Origin: Anisus vortex
Taxonomy: Eukaryota; Mollusca; Gastropoda; Planorbidae
Direction of reading: 5' to 3'
NCBI GenBank assembly: GCA_949126835.1
Contig: OX421492.1
Span: forward strand, 46,211,498 to 46,275,497
DNA length: 64,000 nt
Positions within the stretch are counted from its first letter, which is position 1. Each line of letters opens with the position of its first letter. Shown piece by piece: positions 1-8,896 of the stretch. The notes below the pieces were generated by a model, which worked only from the letters and a program-made list of their open reading frames with translations, was not told the origin of the DNA and ran no database searches. Both the position numbers and the translations under genes were made by a program.

Positions 1-84
1 GTCTATTTTTAACTTTCTTTTATCTGACATTTTTTGAAAAAAAAAACACCTCTAAAACTTTTTTTGTGTTTAAACAATGAATAG

Positions 85-228
85 CTGTATATAGTGTACA
101 CTGTAGCAGATTACACTGCACTGTATATAGTGTTCACTGTAGCAGTATACACTACGCTGTATATAGCATACAATGTAGCAGTATACTCTACACTGTAAAT
201 AATAAACACTGTATTAGTATCCACTTTT
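85..228. repeat. 36-bp minisatellite in left arm
   Basis: Four tandem units of 36 bp start with CTGTATATAG and contain a CACTGTAGCAG segment; the fourth unit is degenerate. Units include the 10-bp palindrome AGTGTACACT. The mirror array is in the right arm at about 4945-5062. This tandem block is therefore part of the repeat family and not a local accident. Confidence 0.85.
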
Positions 229-626
229 TTTAAAATTCAATTAATGTTTCATTAAAAATATGTATGATTTGCTTATAAAGGCCTACCAAAGTAAGATATA
301 TTAGAATATGTTAACATTGTCAATTCGAAATCTGGTAAACTAGAAAAGATGTAAATTCAGTATATTCGTATTTTCCTTATAACAATAGTCAGAAGTGTAA
401 TATACTGTTAGTTTTATTGAGGGGCGGGGGGGGGGGAGAGAAATAAAACACATCATAAAAATGTTTATACCATTGTTTTAATTAATTAATATTATATTTT
501 GCCGCGATAGTTTATTATAAATAGTAACACAAATGGAGGATATTAGATAATGTTAACACCAAACTATATTTTTTTACTTTTTTTGTCAAACAATGCTTGG
601 AATAATACATTGAAAACATTGAAAAT

Positions 627-828
627 CTTTATATATAAAAAGATCGTGTTTGTGTCCCCACGGATCCCTATTGTGTCACTGACTTATTTAGGCCTACTTC
701 TATATACTGTCTAATAGCTTTTCACATCTGACATGTGCCTTCTCTAGCTAAGTTGTTAACGTAGAGGACTGCTGTGCGTGCGACCCGGGTTCGATTCTCC
801 AGTTAGACTATGCCTATTTTTTTTTTAC
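627..828 (+). mobile_element. SINE-like insertion with tRNA-like promoter, left arm (truncated)
   Basis: This is the left-arm counterpart of 3159-3640. It contains a tRNA-like stretch with a box A-like segment (TAGCTAAGTTG, about 745-755) and a clear box B (GGTTCGATTCT, about 788-798). It breaks off near 828, where the arm has lost sequence. The boxes suggest a tRNA-related SINE read by RNA polymerase III; no anticodon arm folds convincingly, so it is not a tRNA gene. Confidence 0.55.
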
Positions 829-970
829 CCAATTTACATTTATTCGTAGACCTTTTGAATTCCTATCAAACATATTTGCCGGCCGTAACTCATTGTTAGC
901 TTGAATGGGTTGAGGGAAGGAGTTGAAAAAATTGACATAATGTTATAGGAAAGTTTGACAGTTGTTAAAG

Positions 971-1301
971 TTAATTAATTAATTAATTAATTGGGCATTT
1001 ATATAGCGCCTCACTCCATGCTAATGCAAGCATGCTCAGCGCGCTCACAAAATCGAAACGACAATAACACTCTAAAATAGTTTTAAACAAGGTTTCGGCC
1101 GACGGAGGCACGAAACGACAATAATATTTTTAAATAGTTTCAAACAAGTTTTTTACTGATGGATGTGTATTTGATCAATTTAGTTGAAAAGAAAAGTCTT
1201 CAAATTCTTCTTGAATGCCTTTTTTGACACATAGTTTTTCAGTGTCTCAGGTAAGCCGTTCCACAGTGAAGGCGCCACAGATTCAAACGAGCGTACACCA
1301 A
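971..1301 (-). mobile_element. 5'-truncated non-LTR retrotransposon fragment
   Basis: On the minus strand this insertion ends in an (AATT)n tail (about 971-992). It carries a 3' region with TAGCGCC and GCGCGC motifs and the last codons of a reverse-transcriptase-type protein. The uninterrupted version of the site is visible in the right arm (around 2873) and in the third copy, where the flanks join without these roughly 331 bp. Short 5'-truncated copies like this are typical of LINE integration. Confidence 0.8.
1180..1299 (-). pseudogene. LINE ORF2 C-terminal relic (39 codons)
   Basis: The reading frame gives 39 residues and a stop, including GVRSFESVAPSLWNGLPE and KKAFKKNLKTFLF. This matches the pattern found at the extreme C-terminus of many animal non-LTR reverse transcriptases: a G-x-R-x-F segment, P-x-x-W-N-x-L-P, then F-K-x-x-L-K-T-x-L-F. 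Everything upstream, including the catalytic palm, is missing, so it cannot be active. It differs in sequence from the relic at 1598-2002 and probably comes from a different subfamily. Clade (CR1, L2 or jockey-like) cannot be settled from this piece. Confidence 0.8.
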
Positions 1302-1384
1302 TAGGGGAAGGGGTAGAAGAACTAAAAATTGTAACGTAATTCACGATATTTTAAATTTAAACTTTTCATTTTCAGTCTTTTAAA

Positions 1385-2003
1385 TAATAATAATAATAAT
1401 AATATTGTATAGCGCTGCCAACAAACATAATGTAAGCTCTGAGCGCGTTTAACATACAACTGAGAATACGGATATTACCCTAGGCCAGGTGACAGAGCTA
1501 AATTGATGATTAAAAAAAAGACAAAACAAATAAATGTAGCATTAACCGACCCAACCCATAAATAAGACAGTAAGTTTCTAAAGCATGTTAATTGTTATCA
1601 AAGGTAAATATTGAAATAATGAGTTTTTAAGTTCTTTTTGAAAGTAACAGTAGAGCTTGTTCGCCTCAGTTGAATGGGAAGTTGATTCCAAACCTTCGGA
1701 CCGGATACTGAGAAGGCTCTAAGGCCAACGGTCGTCAGAGAGAAACGGGGCTCTTCCAGAAGCGATGAGTTTGCATAACGAAGTGTTCTTTGCGGGACAT
1801 AAGGTCTGATTAGTACCTTGAGATAGGACGGAAACTCGTTGTTAAAAATGCACTGATGGCAAAGTAGCGCCTCTTTATACTCAATTCTGGCTTTCACGGG
1901 GAGCCAGTGGAGCGAGCGTAGAAGGGCAGCTCCCGAGTCTCTTTTAGACTTGCACATAAACAAACGCGCAGTACTTTTATGTATTCGTTGTAGCCTGGCG
2001 ATT
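1385..2003 (-). mobile_element. 5'-truncated non-LTR retrotransposon with (TTA)n tail
   Basis: On the minus strand this roughly 620-bp insertion contains a C-terminal coding relic, a short 3' UTR and a trinucleotide tail (AAT repeats at about 1385-1408 on the plus strand). It interrupts the left arm, whose intact form is seen near 2780 and 10130. About 9 bp of target (ACATAACAT) appear to have been lost at the junction. The same 3' end recurs alone at 7480-7585. Confidence 0.85.
1598..2002 (-). pseudogene. LINE ORF2 C-terminal relic (about 134 codons)
   Basis: An open frame from about 2002 to the stop at 1598-1600 encodes the end of a non-LTR retrotransposon reverse transcriptase. Recognisable pieces, in order, are RLQRIHKSTARL, LHWLPVKARIEYKEALL, P-S-Y-L-K-V-L-I, GLRAFSVSGPKVWNQLP and FKKNLKTHYF. 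This region lies after the catalytic domain in CR1/L2/jockey-type LINEs. The frame has no ATG at its real start: the 5' part of the element was never integrated, so it is a dead fragment and not a 121-residue gene. No frameshift is visible, so the insertion may be fairly young. Confidence 0.88.
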
Positions 2004-2324
2004 TAATGACATAAATGACATATATTTCTGTTGGATTTAAAACTGACAACTCTAGCCTGCATGTTTTTTTTTTGGTTTGAAATGAGATTAAGCTGTTGTT
2101 TTTTTGTTGTTGTTGTTTGTTTTGTTTTTTTTGGGGGGGGGGGGGGTTATCGGGCAAAATCTAGATATTAGACTGCTCAAATAAAAATCTACTTCGACTG
2201 TTAGAATTTAAAGCCCATGTTATTCATAGTAGAAAAAAGAAAAAAGACAAATACAATTTATTGGTCTGGTAAAGAAGTATTTTTAAAATATATGCACTGT
2301 TGTTTTACATACACAATATGTTAA

Positions 2325-2470
2325 GGTACAAGCGCCTGCTCTTTATTACCGATCGAATGATCGGTCACCTGGTACTATATATATATACATAAAATTGTAA
2401 CTCGTATTATAGTATAAGAGTACCAGGGGACCGATCATTCGATCGGTAATAAAGAGCAGGCGCTTGTACC
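2325..2470. repeat. Central palindrome, family termini head to head
   Basis: Two 51-bp segments (2325-2375 and 2420-2470) are near-perfect reverse complements, separated by a 44-bp AT-rich spacer with a TA run. Each contains the smaller hairpin ACCGATC-ATTC-GATCGGT (7-bp stem, 4-nt loop). The same segment occurs a third time at about 5396-5445, and in all three cases homology to the family stops at the GTACC edge, so I read it as the family's terminus. The hairpin could matter for transposition, but that is inference. Confidence 0.85.
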
Positions 2471-3158
2471 ATAACATAATGTGTATGTAAAACAACAGTG
2501 CATAAATAAAAAAAAAATATGTCTATACCAGACCAAAAAATTGTACTTCTCGTTTTCTATTATGAATAACATGGTCTTTAAATTCTAACAGTCGAAGCAG
2601 ATTTTTATTTGTGCAGTCTAATATTTAGATTTTGCCCGATAACCCCCCCCCCCCCTTAAAAAAAATAAATAAATATAACAGCTTTATCTCATTTTAACCC
2701 CCCCCCCCCAATAAACAATGTAGGCAAGAGTTATCAGTTTTAAATGCAACAGAAATATATGTCATTTATGTCATTATGTTATGTATTTAAAAAACTGAAA
2801 ATGAAAAGTTTAAATTTAAAATATCGTGAATTACGTAACAATTTTTAGTTCTTCTACCCCTTTCCCTACTTTAACAGCTGTCAAACTTTCTAGTGACCCC
2901 TCTTATAAAGATATGTCAATTTTTTTAACTCCCTCCCTCACCCTATTCAAGCTAACAATGAGTTACGGCCGGCAAGTGTGTTTGATATAAATTAAAAAGA
3001 TCTACGAATAGATGTAATACATTTTTTCTAGTTTACCAGATTTCATATTGACTTCTTAACAAAGTCTAATATTTCTTACTTGGGCACATATATAAATCAT
3101 AATTATAGTTTGTAAATCACTTGTAAAAAATATCTTATACAAAAGTATTTATTTATTA

Positions 3159-3640
3159 CAAGCTATATTGCCCGGCGTTGCCCGGGTGAAAAAAAAACAG
3201 GACTGTTTAAGGTGCAGATAAAATTGTATAAACTACAATTAAAAGAAAGCTATAAATCTAATATTTAAATTATTTTTTTTTACTGAAGACCTAATTAGGA
3301 AAGTAATTTAAAATAAATATTTTAATCGGGTAAAAAAATAGGGAAGTATTTTTATTTAACAAAAATCAAAATTGCCCGTAGATTTCAAATGTCTTTTGTT
3401 TTTAAAAGTTTGAAAAAAAAAATGTAGAAAAAAAGGTATAGTCTAAACTGGAGAATTGAACCTGGGTCGCCCGCACAGCAGTCCTCACGTTAACAACTTA
3501 GCTAGAGAAGACAGATGTCAGATGTGAAAAGCTATTTGACAGTATATAGGACTAGGCCTAAATAAGTCAGTGACACAAACTCACAAATTGACCAATGGGG
3601 ACCCGTGGGGACACAAACACGATCTTTTTATATATATAGA
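3159..3640 (-). mobile_element. SINE-like insertion, right arm (full length)
   Basis: This 482-bp block is present in both arms but absent from the third family copy, where the flanks join directly near 10505-10530. On the minus strand it starts after a doubled CATTGAAAA, carries tRNA-like boxes A and B (box B near 3451-3462) and ends with CCCGGGCAACGCCGGGC followed by an AT-rich end. That GC-rich terminus resembles the ends of interspersed repeats I remember from invertebrates, but I cannot name the family. It could be a SINE or a tRNA-like region inside a larger element. Confidence 0.6.
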
Positions 3641-4200
3641 TTTTCAATGTTTTCAATGTATTATTATAAACATTGTTTGACAAAAAAGTAAAAATATATA
3701 GTTTGGTGTTAACATTTTCTAATAGCCTCCATTTGTGTTACTATTTCAAATAAACTATCGTGGCAAAATATAATATTGATTAGTTAAAACAATGGTATAA
3801 TAATCATTTTAACAAAATTGTTTACATTTTGAGCATTAAACTTAAATACTAAATAATTAAAGGTGAAATCATGTTATTAATTGAAAAGACTGCAAATGAA
3901 AAGATTATAATATATATAGGCTACATTAGATGATTTGTTTAATTCCTCCCCCCCCCCCCGCCCCTCAATAAAACTAACAGTAAATTACACTTCTGACTAT
4001 TGTTATAAGGAAAATACGAATAAACTGAATACATCTTTTCTAGTTTACCATATTTCGAATTGACAATGTTAACATATTCTAATATATCTAACTTTTGTTA
4101 GGCCTATATAAGCAAATCATACATATTTTTAATGAAACATTCGTAAACATATGCATTGAATTTAAAAAAAGTGGATACTAATACAGTGTATATTATTTAC

Positions 4201-4944
4201 GTTTTTCCAATCGGAAGAATAAATTCAGCGTTCGTTCTTAGACTTGCTCAGTAGGTCACGGCTTTACACACAACACACTTGAATATATGCTTCACTATAC
4301 AACTATCCCGGACGAGCCCCCAAATTGTTATGGACTATGGCTCTATGATGACTATTATTACGACTCGTTAAATCGGATTCAATTAATATAGTTGTATCTT
4401 TATTAGAAGTCTCTAGATTCTGCTAATCTGTAGCCCAAGCTAGGGGTTCCTTGACTGACAGGTCTATGCAGTAATGTAGTTATATTCGTGATAATTATCT
4501 TCAACACCTTTCTCAACAATGATAGATCAAACAACTCCAGTTGTTGAATAAACAATTTTATTTAAATTGTAGACTCAATATAAACGATCAATAAATGCAT
4601 CAACTGATGGCAACATAAGTATTTCATTAAATGGCATATAATATAGAAGTATCAATATAGCGACTTCACTCTACAAACTTTCAAACTGAACTAACTTTAA
4701 GGAGGTGGGGACTTTACAAAGAAAACTATCATCGAAGATTCTACAGGGTCTTAATACGCATTTTAACCTCTTGCTCTATAGAATACTGCGATCCAGAATT
4801 ATCCTCCAATTTCCACGGGGTTGGACGAATTATTTTATTTAAACTGCCCTCAGGGCACAAAGGTAAAACCTTGGACTCTAATACGCACTTGTTAAGAGGT
4901 CAATGCCTTATTACGTCATTCATCTATGACCGATATTCGTAACA
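4201..4944 (-). mobile_element. LTR-retrotransposon fragment: LTR, PBS and leader
   Basis: The minus strand reads LTR (4944 to 4326), a 3-nt gap, a primer-binding site, then about 100 bp of leader that stops abruptly at 4201. The LTR is 619 bp and bounded by TGTTA...TAACA. No gag or pol sequence is present. Left-arm homology shows the uninterrupted site (mirror near 200), which joins directly without these 744 bp; only 1-2 bp could count as target duplication, so an internal truncation removed the rest. The insertion splits the right-arm minisatellite. Class is probably Gypsy-like or another tRNA-Pro-primed element; without coding sequence this is not settled. Confidence 0.85.
4305..4322 (-). 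promoter_or_regulatory. Primer-binding site for tRNA-Pro
   Basis: The plus strand reads ATCCCGGACGAGCCCCCA, the 3' end of animal tRNA-Pro including its CCA. On the minus strand it is the 18-nt site that such a tRNA would prime, placed 3 nt from the LTR end, as expected for minus-strand DNA synthesis. The perfect match is seen directly; the tRNA assignment is from memory. Confidence 0.88.
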
Positions 4945-5062
4945 CAGTGTAGAGTATACTGCTACATTGTATACTATTAACAGTGTTGTGTATACTGCTA
5001 CAGTGAACACTATATACAGTGTAGTGTAATCTGCTACAGTGTACACTATATACAGCTATTCA
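4945..5062. repeat. 36-bp minisatellite in right arm
   Basis: Three 36-bp units beginning CAGTGTAG or CAGTGTTG are the reverse complement of the units at 85-228. The fourth, degenerate unit lies on the other side of the LTR fragment (about 4180-4200), so that insertion split the array. Confidence 0.85.
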
Positions 5063-5139
5063 TTGTTTAAACACAAAAAAGTTTTAGAGGTGTTTTTTTT
5101 CCAAACAATGTCAGATAAAAGAAAGTTAAAAATAGACCT

Positions 5140-5393
5140 TAAGTTTGTTGAAACTTCATCTAATTCTGTTATTATTTAAACGGCAAACTATTATCTGACT
5201 ATTAATTAATACGTAAATATTTATTTGTTTTTCTTTTTTTTTTAAATATATTGAAGTTTAATCTAAATTATTATTTCCGATTTTTATTTGTAGGGCCGAA
5301 AAGCTGTAGATTTTATTTTTAGGTGAAACAAGAGTTAAAACATGAAAACAATCGTTAGAGCGCTTTTGAAGAAAATTTCCACATATAAATATA
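5140..5393. other. AT-rich stretch, nothing recognised
   Basis: This lies between the visible end of the right arm and the next family-end fragment. I see no coding frame, tandem repeat or element end. It may include sequence beyond the left-arm mirror that still belongs to the arm family, since the window cuts the left arm. Confidence 0.4.
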
Positions 5394-5532
5394 TAGTACC
5401 AGGTGACCGATCATTCGATCGGTAATAAAGAGCAGGCGTTTGTACCTTAACATACTGTGCTGTAAAAAAACGGTGCATACATTTTAATAAGTACGTTTTT
5501 ACCAGACCAATAAATTGCTTTTTTTCCCGTCT
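5394..5532 (+). repeat. Solo terminal fragment of the arm family
   Basis: About 139 bp match the first part of the right arm (2418-2555). They start at the same GTACCAGG edge with the same ACCGATC-ATTC-GATCGGT hairpin and break off after an ACCAGACCAATAAATTG segment. It confirms that GTACC is a genuine family boundary. Confidence 0.8.
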
Positions 5533-6190
5533 ACAAAAATTAAAGTTATGTAACGTTTTTTGGCGTATTCATTTCTATTTTTGCACTCATTGTATAAAAG
5601 ATAAAAGATAAGATTTCTTTACGGATCCAAACAAATGGAAATTTGTCTTGATTACAGATGTTTTGTCCTTCAGCATATTTTAAACAAAATAAAATAATTA
5701 TTTGTAATTTATATACAAGCACTGAAATATACTTATAAAAAAAGACAATCGCACACACAATAACACAATTATCATGCAAGAAAAAGTTCATTAGTAGTCA
5801 GCTATTGTTGACTGAAATCCTGACGATAGGCCTATATTTCTTGTTGCGTATGGTAGATAGTTTGGCCGGAGGCTGACGCTCAATATAATTCTTCGTCTGG
5901 TGTGCATATTCTTCTTTTGTTGTAATGTAGTTGGTATTGCGATATTGTTTGTTTATATAGCCAGCCATCCAACTTTACTTGCCACTGTTGACGGGTCTGT
6001 CTGAGCAAAGCAGATAAAATGTCATCAGACGTATTCCTCTACGGCCACTTTTTATTCGCCCTGATAGTGTAAAGACATGCAGCCCTCCACCCAACTCCAA
6101 TATTACTTTCCTCATATCGCATGTAAAATTTCCCCCTAAGCAACATTTTATGTGTGATTTATATAATCTGCCTGAAAAGAGATAAACGTT
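5533..6190. other. Unassigned sequence, no supported gene
   Basis: The stretch is somewhat less AT-rich around 5840-6130. Open frames of about 80-110 codons occur on the minus strand (5546-5791, 5975-6301), but they have no recognisable domain, no plausible initiation context, and the second runs into a transposon end. I see no splice structure I could defend. Confidence 0.4.
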
Positions 6191-6300
6191 TAAGGGGACG
6201 TCCATTACGTCAACAAAATAGGGGGGAGGGGGGGTCTGAAAAAGTTTGACAATTGTTGACATGGGGGAGGGGGGGAGTTCAAGAAAAGTTGACGTCAACA
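6191..6300 (+). mobile_element. Short DNA transposon copy A with GGGGACGTCC end
   Basis: After a TAA at 6191-6193 the sequence begins GGGGACGTCCATTACGTCAAC, continues with guanine-rich runs and a CTGAAAAAGTTTGACAATTG core, and ends near a GTTGACGTCAAC segment. Copy B (8897-9039) has the same core in the same orientation with the matching inverted terminus. It is non-coding, so non-autonomous. TAA or TTA-type 3-bp duplications are typical of PIF/Harbinger elements, but the superfamily is only a suggestion. Confidence 0.7.
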
Positions 6301-6570
6301 ATGTTACTTTTTATGAAGTAAATAATGAAACAAATTTAGTACTCAATTCTACATTTGTCCTGTTAAATTTATATAGATAACATTAACAACATAGTTTTAC
6401 GTTAATACAAATAAGAGACGTATATCAATTATAAAAATCTACATTTGATATGTCCTTTTTGTGTCCATCTTGCTAGTTTGTAGATCTATGTATGGGTGGA
6501 AACTAATGCAATTGTTAGCAAGGGAAAGTGACCGACCAATTGTAGAAAACCTCACCTTCGCTGCCTAGCG

Positions 6571-7051
6571 TAGGGTTGCAAGACACGTGGGTGTCAAAAG
6601 GAGGACACCGAGAGACAAAAAGGAGGGCATTGTGTTTCAATTGCATAATTTCGCATTTAGCCCGCAACCAGTATGATATTATTACAAGAGCTGCCACTAA
6701 GTTTAAATGTGTATTGGTAAACTGAGCAAGAAACAGTTTTGTTAAAAATAACATATAAATTCAATGTAGGCTGAAAGGCAGCTTGCATTTGGTTGGGCAA
6801 CTTTAAAGCTCATGCACGAGTCTTCTAAAAAAACTGATAATTATTTTCTTGTACACGTGACCACCTGTTTATTAATTATATTCCTAACATGTTAATACTA
6901 ATTTTAAAATTTATTAGTCCTTATGCCTACATAACAAAACATATTACAAAAGCTGGGCATTTTAAAGGTATTGTGCTTTGCCTGCCGGACGGAGGACAAG
7001 AGTCTAAATAGGATGACATGTCCTCCTTTTGCCGGACGTTTGGCAACCCTA
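6571..7051. mobile_element. Non-autonomous hAT-like DNA transposon, 481 bp
   Basis: The left end reads TAGGGTTGCAAGACACG and the right end, on the minus strand, TAGGGTTGCCAAACGTCC. Both are followed by an AAAAGGAGGACA segment, giving imperfect inverted repeats of about 40 bp. The flanks GCCTAGCG (6563-6570) and GTCTAGCG (7052-7059) form an 8-bp target duplication with one mismatch. Eight-base duplications and ends of this style are characteristic of hAT elements. There is no transposase; small frames inside are not convincing. Confidence 0.82.
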
Positions 7052-7059
7052 GTCTAGCG

Positions 7060-7479
7060 AGACATGGTGGCTGGAATAACAAAGGAATACAAACACACCA
7101 ACAAACTGTCTGCAGAGAACGTTCAGAAACCCAGTTTTTTTGCCGCTCAGTAATCTAAAATAGACTAGGCGCCAGAGTCTGGCGTTCGTTTTATAAGCCA
7201 TGTAAGCGATGGCTGAGATTGACAATAGAACTAAAAACAATAATAGGCCCTCGCCGAGACTATAACTAATGTTTGCAAAGCATTGAATGAAGTGAATTTT
7301 GTGAATCCAACATGGTTATTTTAAAAATATTTCCTTCAGAAAAATAATTCTTGGGCCACCCCATGAAGTACGAAATACTTAGCCTACCTTATTTCATTTT
7401 AACATCCCTAATTCTGATATATAAACTAATATATTTTTGCTCACTACGTTATAATAGGTGAAACATTAAAATTAGGTCA
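7060..7479. other. Unassigned, with a weak repeat of hAT interior
   Basis: Most of this stretch is unrecognised. The part at about 7262-7330 (TTTGCAAAGCATT, then GTGAATCCAACATG and a run ending in AAAAATAT) resembles 8390-8460 inside the hAT element at 7820-8636, suggesting an older relic of a related element. No gene is supported. Confidence 0.4.
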
Positions 7480-7585
7480 ATTAATAATAATAATAATAAT
7501 ATTGACATTTGTATAGCGCTGCCAACAAGCAAAGTGCAAGCTCAGAGCGCATTTAACATAAAACCAAGAACACGGATACAATCTA
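7480..7585 (-). mobile_element. LINE 3'-end fragment with (TTA)n tail
   Basis: A run of TAA repeats is followed by GTATAGCGCTGCCAACAAGC, then GCAAGCTCAGAGCGC and a TTTAACATA segment. This matches 1385-1477, the 3' end of the LINE relic, closely and in the same order. It is a very short 5'-truncated copy of that family, or a SINE sharing its tail. Confidence 0.75.
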
Positions 7586-8183
7586 TAGGCTAATATTAGG
7601 CTACATATTAAAATTTAGTAATTTTTACGTTTTCGTTTCTAATTTCTCTGAAAAATTGAATGAGATAAAAATGTATTATTATCAGTGGCGTCGCCAGTAT
7701 TGCAGAGAGTGGGTGGCAAATAGTGCAAGGTAGGGGGACAGGGAAGGCAACTACCGTGTGTATATAATGTGTGTGTGTGACAATAATGTAAGAAGGAATA
7801 GTGAACTAATGGTTAAAATTAGGTTTGTTAAAACTGGTTTTTCTTCAAAACGGTTTTCGGTTCTATAAAACCGGATTTCGGTTTCTCAACCCCTCTCCAT
7901 CCCCCCTTCCCGCGCAATGTCACAAGTTACAGGCCGGAAAAGTCAAATGTGCGTAATTTTGTAGGTATATTTGAAAAATAATTCAAATTTAATTAGTGTT
8001 TGCAGGGCATTCAAGAGGTTCATTTTTTTTAATACAATATGATTTTAAAATTCTTTAGAACTAACAAAATTCTGGGCTCATTGATTAAAACCGATAATAG
8101 CTTTCAATAGTGATTATCAAATTTGCGATTATCGTTGACCATGATATTAAAAAGCATATGAAGAGGATGACGATGTTAATCCA

Positions 8184-8267
8184 GGATGCAGTTCGCAGAT
8201 GCGTACGCAATCTCGCGGTACTGCCACCGCTCCTGCTTATCTGTCGGGAACATAATTTACAACGAGC
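8184..8267 (-). pseudogene. BED zinc-finger relic of a hAT transposase
   Basis: The minus-strand frame reads ARCKLCSRQISRSGGS then TARLRTHLRTAS. It shows the C-x2-C pair, the G-S-T-x-x-L segment and the first histidine (H-L-R-T) of a BED finger, the DNA-binding domain at the N-terminus of hAT transposases. The last metal ligand, normally histidine, is serine here. Just upstream the likely lead-in (FNDGS) lies in another frame, so at least one frameshift separates them. The 60- and 65-codon frames around this point are therefore debris. Confidence 0.75.
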
Positions 8268-8423
8268 CATCATTAAAGACATTTTTTTCTAAATTTTCTG
8301 ACACAAAGTATTGTAACTGTAACTTAACATTCGGTTTGATGTTGTTTTTATCGCAAGCCATAGTTGGTATCTAGTCTATGACTAAATAATGTTAGCAAGG
8401 CATTTCAAGAATTGTTTTGTGTG

Positions 8424-8487
8424 AATCCAACATTAGGCCTTTTTATTAAAAATATAATCCAACATTAGGCCTTTTTATTAAAAACCA
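8424..8487. repeat. 32-bp tandem duplication inside the hAT element
   Basis: Two adjacent 32-bp copies start AATCCAACATTAGGCC and run into TTTTTATTAAAAA. The duplication arose within the transposon and is purely local. Confidence 0.85.
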
Positions 8488-8896
8488 AAAAAAAAAAAGC
8501 CTGTGCTACTTGAAATAATGATTAGGCCTACCTCCCAACCAAGTAACCGAAATCCGATTTGAAAATCAAAACCGGTTTTCGGTTTTAAAACCGGAATCCG
8601 GTATTCCGGTATTCCGGTATTCGGTTAACATCCCTAGTTAAAATAGAAGGCTAATTTACAACTGGTGCACATTTTCCCCCTAAACTATTTGACAATTAAC
8701 ATTGTACCAAAAGCTATTTTAGTGAAACGTAGAATTAGACGAAAAAAACCAATAGTAAACATATGAGAATTATGGTCAATTAGACATCTTTTTAACAAGT
8801 TTTAAAATGTATTACAATTAATTAGCCTATAGTATAGACCTTTCCGTTTTAGATCTATTTTATACATAAAAGAAGCGTCTAAAATTGTGTTACTTG

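Larger units (their letters stand above)
1..2375 (-). repeat. Left arm of a 5.1-kb imperfect inverted repeat
   Basis: Read on the minus strand, this arm matches the right arm (2420-5139) almost throughout. Base 1 pairs with about base 5139 and the arms meet at a 44-bp centre (2376-2419). The window begins inside the match, so the arm may extend further left. It differs from its partner by two retrotransposon insertions (about 971-1301 and 1385-2003) and by loss of roughly 400 bp near 829, corresponding to about 3025-3425 of the right arm. It contains no plausible gene of its own. It could be half of a foldback element or one of two independent head-to-head insertions of the same family. The inverted relationship is seen directly; the element class is not known to me. 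Confidence 0.85.
2420..5139 (+). repeat. Right arm of the 5.1-kb inverted repeat
   Basis: This is the plus-strand copy of the same repeat family as 1-2375. It starts at GTACCAGG, just right of the central spacer, and the match to the left arm ends near 5139 (mirror of base 1), which is a limit set by the window and not a proven element end. It keeps about 400 bp that the left arm has lost, a 482-bp insertion shared with the left arm (3159-3640), and carries its own LTR-element fragment (4201-4944). Cytosine runs at about 2642-2655 and 2698-2710 are the counterpart of the guanine run at about 2133-2147. A third, shorter relative lies at 10014-11030. Confidence 0.85.
7820..8636. mobile_element. 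hAT transposon, internally deleted, 817 bp
   Basis: The element is flanked by a perfect 8-bp target duplication GTTAAAAT (7812-7819 and 8637-8644). The left end starts TAGGTTTGTTAAAACTGG and the right end, on the minus strand, TAGGGATGTTAACCGAATAC. Inward of both ends are repeated CGGTTTTCGGTT-like subterminal motifs, including three ATTCCGGT repeats at about 8603-8622. The interior keeps a broken BED zinc finger on the minus strand but no catalytic domain, so it is a non-autonomous derivative. The exact duplication makes the boundaries unusually secure. Confidence 0.92.

Noticed and set aside
1894..2157. An 87-codon minus-strand frame beginning with a proline and glutamine/lysine-rich stretch
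   Set aside because: The start is translation of the homopolymer G/T tract and the rest overlaps the LINE relic in another frame.
5546..7240. Minus-strand frames of 60-110 codons (5546-5791, 5975-6301, 6515-6754, 7049-7240)
   Set aside because: They lack recognisable domains and cross transposon boundaries; lengths are within chance for this base composition.
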